Positions 6,810-10,888 of a DNA stretch of 10,888 bases are shown piece after piece. Below the pieces are notes generated by a model that worked only from the letters and a program-made list of their open reading frames with translations, did no database searches and was not told the origin of the DNA. Position numbers and translations under genes: made by a program. This DNA comes from Rikenellaceae bacterium. GTDB lineage: Bacteria; Bacteroidota; Bacteroidia; Bacteroidales; UBA932. The DNA lies in NCBI GenBank assembly GCA_900769735.1, contig CAAGHY010000056.1:1-10888 (forward strand). Direction: 5' to 3'. Every line of letters starts with the position of its first letter. Within the stretch, counting starts at the first letter, position 1.

Positions 6810-8348
6810 ATGAAAAAATATTTTAAAATATTTGCAATGGTGGCTCTTTGCAGCCTCTCATTGGCCTCTTGTGAGAGTTTCTTGGATATAAACAAGAACC
6901 CTAACTATCCTACAGAGGCTACTTGTGCAACATTGCTCCCATCTGTTTGTGCATCAACAACAGCATATTTGGGTACCAGTGGTGAGCAGATTGGTATTTT
7001 CTTCAACCAGTTCTGTACTCAGGGTAACTCTACCAACCAGTACAACTCAGTAGTTAACTTCTCGCTTACTGCAGGTAGTTTTACTGCATTCTGGAGCAAT
7101 GCATACGGTAATACCCTTCCAGACCTTAAAATTATGACTGCTCTTGCTGAAGAGGAGGGTTCTTGGAATTACTGGGTAATTGGTAAGGTGCTTGAGGCCT
7201 ATACTTGGTCTCTTTTGATTGACCTTTATGAGGATATTCCTTTCACAGAGGCTTTGAATTCAGATGAGTTCCCTTATCCTAATTATGATAACGGTAAAAC
7301 TGTTGTATATCCTGCAATCCTTTCTATGTTGGATGCAGCTATTGCTAAAGCAGGTGAGGCTTCTGCTAAGGGTCTTCCTACAATTGCCAATAAAGATTAT
7401 TTCTTTAATGGTGATATGAGCAAATGGATTGCTTTTGCAAAATCACTTAAGCTTAAAATGCTTATGAAGGATTTCAATGCAAAACAGAGTGAGATCAGCT
7501 CATTGCTAAGTTCTGGTGGTCTTCTTGCTACAGATTGTAAAATGACTTGTTGGGAGGATGCAACTGATAAAGGTAATCCTTTCTATGAGGCTAATATCCG
7601 TCAGTTGAATACACAGGAGAACGTAAGAGCTTCACATACTTTCCTTGAGTATATGATTGCTAATGATGATATCCGTTTGAACTTCATTTTTGAGCCTACT
7701 TACAAGGCTACACAGAGTGGTGCCACTTCATTGAGAGATAAATTTGAGGGTCTTCCTTACGGTACAAAACCTCCTACAGATGGTGACGGTGGTGTTCCAA
7801 TTACCTCTTCAAGCAGATATTTGCAGCACTGGAGTGATCCTGTTTACCTTATGAATGCAGCTGAGTCTTATTTCACTCAGGCTGAGGCTTATGCAAGACT
7901 TGGTCAGGCTGATAAAGCTAAAGAGGCTTACGATGCAGGTGTCCTTGCAGGTTTTTCAAGATTTGGCTTGGATGGAAGTTCTTATGTTGCTGCAGGTGGA
8001 GCTTATGAGTTTGATGCAGACAATATGATTGAGTGCATTATGCTTCAGAAATGGGTTTCATACGCAAAAGCTAACGGTATTGACGGTTGGTTTGACAGAA
8101 ACCGTACCGGTTATCCAAAAGTGGCAGGCGCAATTGCTGTAAGAGCAAGTGATGTTGATGCTTCTGCTGGTCTTACTCCTGGTTATGAGCTTGGTACTTT
8201 TGTAGATCCAGGTGAAACAGGTTTGCAGCCAAAACAGATGCCAAGACGTTTGATGGTTCCTACTAACTCATCACAGTACAACCCTAACGCTCCTGAAACC
8301 AAAGAGCTTTATGAGCCAATGTGGTGGCAGGTAGCAGATGGCCAATAA
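6810..8348 (+). CDS. SusD/RagB-family lipoprotein, SusD-like_2 type
   Basis: This 512-residue surface lipoprotein is the substrate-capturing lid of the SusC-like receptor. The signal peptide ends in the lipobox LASC (Cys21), followed directly by the SusD-type start ESFLDINKNPNYPTEA (22-37) and LLP (42-44). Other family features are LYEDIPFTEAL (139-149), the helix KWIAFAKSLKLKM (205-217), and the TPR-like helix NAAESYFTQAEAYARLGQ (349-366) followed by KAKEAYDAG. The LDINKNP start and the C-terminal PRRLMVPTNSSQYNPN pattern point to the SusD-like_2 group (PF12771) rather than the classical starch-binding SusD. The gene lies 21 bases after the SusC gene and 26 bases before the next lipoprotein, all on one strand and sharing the same high-expression codon use. 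The ligand cannot be predicted; members of this group serve glycan and possibly peptide uptake. Confidence 0.96.
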   Translation: MKKYFKIFAMVALCSLSLASCESFLDINKNPNYPTEATCATLLPSVCASTTAYLGTSGEQIGIFFNQFCTQGNSTNQYNSVVNFSLTAGSFTAFWSNAYGNTLPDLKIMTALAEEEGSWNYWVIGKVLEAYTWSLLIDLYEDIPFTEALNSDEFPYPNYDNGKTVVYPAILSMLDAAIAKAGEASAKGLPTIANKDYFFNGDMSKWIAFAKSLKLKMLMKDFNAKQSEISSLLSSGGLLATDCKMTCWEDATDKGNPFYEANIRQLNTQENVRASHTFLEYMIANDDIRLNFIFEPTYKATQSGATSLRDKFEGLPYGTKPPTDGDGGVPITSSSRYLQHWSDPVYLMNAAESYFTQAEAYARLGQADKAKEAYDAGVLAGFSRFGLDGSSYVAAGGAYEFDADNMIECIMLQKWVSYAKANGIDGWFDRNRTGYPKVAGAIAVRASDVDASAGLTPGYELGTFVDPGETGLQPKQMPRRLMVPTNSSQYNPNAPETKELYEPMWWQVADGQ

Positions 8349-8355
8349 TTGTTTA

Positions 8356-8369
8356 ACTTTAAGAGATTA
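8356..8369 (+). promoter_or_regulatory. Leader motif before the small lipoprotein gene
   Basis: ACTTTAAGAGATTA matches the motif before the SusD gene at 13 of 14 positions and has the same five-base distance to the ATG (8375). Such conservation in short intercistronic gaps suggests a role in translation or mRNA processing. Confidence 0.45.
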
Positions 8370-8374
8370 CGATT

Positions 8375-8908
8375 ATGAAATTCATTAAAAATATTTTGTG
8401 GGTGCTAATGGCTCTTACTGTTGTTTCTTGTGGTATTGATGACTATAAGATTGAGTATACCCCTATTGCACCTATGGGAGGTCAGTACAGAATTATCTCA
8501 ATTGTTGATGAGACAGGTACTGAGTTGAAATCTAAAATCGGTAGCAGCGACAGATATGTTTTCTTGTCAAATACAACTGCATACGATTCAGATAAATGCT
8601 GGGTTAGAATTGGCCGTTACAGCTACGCTGCTTCTAACTTTGCAAGTATCAATGGTAAAGTTAGCTGCAATGTCAGTGACAAGCAGAATATGACATTCTC
8701 TGGTACTAACGTTGAGAACTTGGCTGGTAACGTTGCTTCATCTACAAGTACATTCACTGTAGAGGGTGTTGTAGTTGAGAATGGCGCAAAATGCCCTTCA
8801 ACTGAGGTTACAGAGTCAATCACTATGACCTTCACCAACTCTAAATTCCCTGGTAAAACTTATAAAGTTACCGGTTGGAAATATACAGGTTGGCCTGAAG
8901 ATCTATAG
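8375..8908 (+). CDS. Small surface lipoprotein resembling Lipid_bd family (PF12888)
   Basis: This 177-residue protein has a short signal peptide ending in the lipobox VVSC (Cys19). The mature part looks all-beta: GGQYRIISIVDETG near the start, a WVRIGRY strand in the middle, and the C-terminal motif KVTGWKYTGWPEDL. This layout, and the closing TGxPED, resemble the putative lipid-binding hydrolase family found beside SusD-like_2 genes in Bacteroidales; the assignment comes from memory of the family pattern and is moderate. No catalytic residues are evident, so it is more likely a binding accessory of the SusC/SusD complex than an enzyme. It is the last gene of the operon; a terminator begins 24 bases after the stop codon. 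Its GGT- and GTT-rich codon use matches the two genes before it. Confidence 0.85.
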   Translation: MKFIKNILWVLMALTVVSCGIDDYKIEYTPIAPMGGQYRIISIVDETGTELKSKIGSSDRYVFLSNTTAYDSDKCWVRIGRYSYAASNFASINGKVSCNVSDKQNMTFSGTNVENLAGNVASSTSTFTVEGVVVENGAKCPSTEVTESITMTFTNSKFPGKTYKVTGWKYTGWPEDL

Positions 8909-8932
8909 TAGAGAGATTCTATCTGATAAATT

Positions 8933-8965
8933 GGGTGGCGGCTGCACAAGTCGCCACCTTTTTTT
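8933..8965 (+). terminator. Intrinsic terminator of the sus operon
   Basis: GGTGGCG (8934-8940) pairs with CGCCACC (8952-8958), and the stem can extend by a G-T and a C-G pair to a seven-base loop. Seven T residues follow (8959-8965). The context ATAAAT (8926-8931) plus GGGTGGC repeats that of the terminator at 663-686. Confidence 0.92.
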
Positions 8966-8966
8966 A

Positions 8967-8974
8967 TAACTTTG
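8967..8974 (+). promoter_or_regulatory. Candidate -7 promoter element of murI (TAACTTTG)
   Basis: TAACTTTG fits the TAnnTTTG consensus exactly and begins two bases after the T tract of the terminator. The start of transcription would fall near 8981, giving a leader of about 13 bases before the ATG at 8994. No good -33 TTTG is visible; that position falls in the terminator loop. ATAACTTT is repeated at 8978-8985. Confidence 0.45.
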
Positions 8975-8993
8975 CCAATAACTTTCTTTTTGT

Positions 8994-9812
8994 ATGATTG
9001 GTGTTTTTGATTCAGGAGTTGGCGGTTTATCTGTTTGGAGGGAGCTTTATAAAGAGTTTCCAAATGAAAAGTATCTGTATGTCTCAGACAGCGGGTATTG
9101 TCCTTACGGACCAAAGCCAAAAGAGGAGGTTATACACCGGGCTAAGGGAATTACAGATTTTCTTATTTCCAGAGGGGCGGAAATTATAGTTGTAGCGTGC
9201 AATACTGCAACTGCAGCTGCAATTGAGTACTTGAGGGGACATTATTCAATACCTTTCGTAGGCATGGAACCGGCAGTAAAACCGGCAGCTATCAATACAA
9301 AAACTGGAGCAATTGGAGTGCTTGCCACTAAAGGTACTTTCAAGGGAGAGCTTTATTTGCGTACTCTTCATAGATTTGCCTCCAATGCCAAAGTGCTTGA
9401 GCAGGTAGGTGATGGGCTGGTGGAACTTGTGGAAGGGGGTAATACAGATACCCCGCAGGCACGAGAAATTATCGGGAAGTATATAACTCCAATGTTGGAG
9501 GAAAATGTAGACCATATTGTGTTGGGTTGTACACATTATCCTTTCTTGGAGAAGGTGATAAGGGAGTTTGCAGGTGATGGTGTTGAGATTGTGAATCCGG
9601 CGCCGGCCATTGCCAGAAGGGCAGGGGAGGTGCTTGCTCATAGAAGGGCAGCAGCCAGGCAATCAGCACGGAATGATAATGATGTTGTGAGCACATTCAT
9701 TACAACAGGCGGTAATATGGATATTCTCCGCAGTATGGTTAGGGAGATAGCACCTTTGGATTTTGAAACCTTTAAATTTGAAGAAACTGATATACCTTAT
9801 GGCAGCTTATAA
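8994..9812 (+). CDS. murI: Glutamate racemase
   Basis: This cytosolic, cofactor-independent enzyme converts L-glutamate to D-glutamate for peptidoglycan. At 272 residues it has the normal family length and all the main motifs: FDSGVGGLSV (5-14) at the N terminus with the conserved Asp6-Ser7, CPYGPK (36-41), VVACNTATAAA (66-76) with the first catalytic Cys69, GVLATKGT (108-115) in the middle, and LGCTHYPFL (177-185) with the second catalytic Cys179 and His181. The ATG at 8994 puts the FDSG motif at the usual distance from the N terminus. A terminator and a candidate promoter directly precede it, so it starts a new transcription unit. Its last 14 bases overlap the AraC-family gene, implying coupled translation. 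I recall murI in many Bacteroidales lying next to outer-membrane assembly genes (bamA, ompH); that is not the case here. Confidence 0.97.
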   Translation: MIGVFDSGVGGLSVWRELYKEFPNEKYLYVSDSGYCPYGPKPKEEVIHRAKGITDFLISRGAEIIVVACNTATAAAIEYLRGHYSIPFVGMEPAVKPAAINTKTGAIGVLATKGTFKGELYLRTLHRFASNAKVLEQVGDGLVELVEGGNTDTPQAREIIGKYITPMLEENVDHIVLGCTHYPFLEKVIREFAGDGVEIVNPAPAIARRAGEVLAHRRAAARQSARNDNDVVSTFITTGGNMDILRSMVREIAPLDFETFKFEETDIPYGSL

Positions 9813-10692
9813 TAAAGATAAAGTGATAAGGGAGATAACCCCGCTTTCAGATAAGGATTTCTTCTATATAGCAGACCGGAGCAAGAGTGAGTTCACGTAT
9901 CCGATCCATTCCCACGCAGAGTACGAGCTCAATTTTACCGAGAATGCCAAGGGAGTGAGGAGAATTGTTGGAGACAGTGTGGAGGTAATAGGGGATTATG
10001 ATCTTGTATTGGTTTCAAGCAAGGATCTTGAGCACGTGCTGGAGCAGAACGAGTGTGTTAGCGAGCGTGTAAGGGAGATCACAATCCAGTTTTCACCTGA
10101 TATCTTTGAGAAGAACTTTACCAACAAACAGCAGTTTGATTCCATAAGAAGGATGTTGGAAAGGGGGCAGAGGGGAATTGCATTTCCAATGTCTGCAATA
10201 CTTAAGGTATATCCTATTTTGAGCGAACTTTCATTTGAAGAGGATTCTTTCTATGCGGTTATGAAGTTCTTTACCATTTTGTATGAACTTTCAAAATGTG
10301 AAGGTGCAAAGACACTTTCAAGTTCTCCGTTTGCAAGGATAGAGAGCCATTCAGACAGCCGCAGGGTGCAGAAAATACAGCAGTATATAAATGAAAATTA
10401 CAGGCAGGATATCCGTTTGCCGGTTTTGGCCCAAATGGCAGGGATGTCGCCGGTGGCATTCAGCCGCTTCTTTAAGATGCGTACAGGAAAGAGCCTTTCA
10501 GATTATATAATAGATGTGAGGTTGGGATATGCATCAAGCTGCCTTATTGATACAAATACATCCATAGCGGATATTTGTTATGATTGTGGTTTCAACAATC
10601 TTTCAAATTTCAACAGAATATTCAAAAAGAAAAAGAACTGTTCACCTAAGGAGTTCAGGGAGAATTTCCGCAGAAAGAAAAAGGTGATTTAG
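9799..10692 (+). CDS. AraC-family transcriptional regulator
   Basis: This 297-residue protein has an N-terminal cupin-like sensor region, with HSHAEYELNF (37-46) as the typical first strand, and a C-terminal AraC DNA-binding domain (about 187-292) with two helix-turn-helix units: LPVLAQMAGMSPVAFSRFFK (207-226) and SIADICYDCGFNNLSNFNRI (255-274), followed by FKKKKNCSPKEFRENF. The ATG at 9799 overlaps the end of murI by 14 bases; the longer reading from TTG at 9763 would add 12 residues inside murI and is less likely. Its ligand and targets are unknown. By position it could act on the sus operon, on the secreted-protein gene that starts 20 bases downstream, or elsewhere. Codon use is ordinary. 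Confidence 0.95.
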   Translation: MAAYNKDKVIREITPLSDKDFFYIADRSKSEFTYPIHSHAEYELNFTENAKGVRRIVGDSVEVIGDYDLVLVSSKDLEHVLEQNECVSERVREITIQFSPDIFEKNFTNKQQFDSIRRMLERGQRGIAFPMSAILKVYPILSELSFEEDSFYAVMKFFTILYELSKCEGAKTLSSSPFARIESHSDSRRVQKIQQYINENYRQDIRLPVLAQMAGMSPVAFSRFFKMRTGKSLSDYIIDVRLGYASSCLIDTNTSIADICYDCGFNNLSNFNRIFKKKKNCSPKEFRENFRRKKKVI

Positions 10693-10712
10693 CGGCTCCC
10701 CGCAGGATTCAT

Positions 10713-10888
10713 ATGAAGAAGAGACTTATTACATTTTTAGCATATATGTCTGCCGCAGTTTCATTGTATGCGGCAGATACTGTTTCATATAAGATAAGAA
10801 GGATTGAGAACTGGGCTTTTTACGGAACCCAGAATCCGACTGTACTTATAACAGCAGCCAACCCAAAAGGCATATATATGCCTTTGAA
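10713..10888 (+). CDS. N-terminal part of a secreted protein (3'-truncated by window edge)
   Basis: An open frame begins with ATG at 10713, 20 bases after the AraC stop codon, and runs off the window after 58 codons. It starts with a standard signal peptide, MKKRLITFLAYMSAAVSLYA, with a likely cut before ADT (residue 21). The mature start contains SYKIRRIENWAFYGTQNPTV and NPKGIYMPL. There is no lipobox cysteine, so it is probably periplasmic or secreted. Too little is visible to name a family. Close spacing suggests cotranscription with murI and the araC gene, and it is the nearest candidate target or partner of that regulator. Confidence 0.7.
   Translation, partial: MKKRLITFLAYMSAAVSLYAADTVSYKIRRIENWAFYGTQNPTVLITAANPKGIYMPL

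Noticed and set aside
3645..8908. Classical starch or polysaccharide utilisation locus
   Set aside because: No SusE/F-like starch protein, glycoside hydrolase or SusR-type sensor is present; the substrate cannot be assigned from these genes.
9246..9662. Minus-strand open frame of 138 codons inside murI
   Set aside because: It is Cys- and His-rich without a recognisable domain and lies opposite conserved catalytic motifs of murI, so it is a shadow frame.
9763..9798. TTG start of the AraC gene within murI
   Set aside because: It adds 12 residues with no family support; the ATG at 9799 is a better start with a typical short overlap.

Overview
The window reads as chromosomal DNA of a Bacteroidota member, most likely order Bacteroidales (gut or other host-associated). 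The evidence is a SusC/RagA TonB-dependent receptor next to a SusD/RagB lipoprotein, BACON domains, several lipoproteins, TAnnTTTG-type promoter elements, and start codons mostly preceded by AT-rich leaders instead of Shine-Dalgarno sites. It looks like a metagenomic or draft contig: the first 21 bases match an Illumina sequencing adapter and are not biological.

Layout, left to right. (1) 22-622: the 3' end of a surface-protein gene with a Calx-beta segment, closed by a strong intrinsic terminator (663-686). (2) 739-3334: a two-gene unit encoding a small secreted protein of unknown function and a 632-residue lipoprotein with two BACON domains, an FN3-like domain and an M64 (IgA-peptidase family) metalloprotease domain, closed by a terminator at 3388-3430. 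(3) 3335-3644: an AT-rich intergenic region with that terminator, repeats and a predicted promoter. (4) 3645-8908: a three-gene operon of SusC-like receptor, SusD-like_2 lipoprotein and a small lipoprotein resembling the Lipid_bd family (PF12888), closed by a terminator at 8933-8965. (5) 8994-10888: murI (glutamate racemase), an AraC-family regulator overlapping its end by 14 bases, and the start of a secreted-protein gene running off the window.

How the parts may work together (inference). The SusC/SusD pair should import an oligomeric nutrient across the outer membrane. No carbohydrate-active enzyme is recognisable in the window; the only degradative enzyme seen is the surface M64 protease, so a protein or glycoprotein substrate is plausible. 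The AraC protein is a candidate local regulator. The first fragment and the SusC-SusD-lipoprotein operon share a codon usage typical of highly expressed genes and end in look-alike terminators, so the left edge may be the tail of a second Sus-like operon.

I see no tRNA, rRNA, CRISPR array, insertion sequence or phage gene. No clearly new system is evident. The points most worth checking are the HExxxH zinc motif in the M64 protein, the repeated terminator-promoter modules, the shared leader motif in the sus operon, and the murI-araC coupling.
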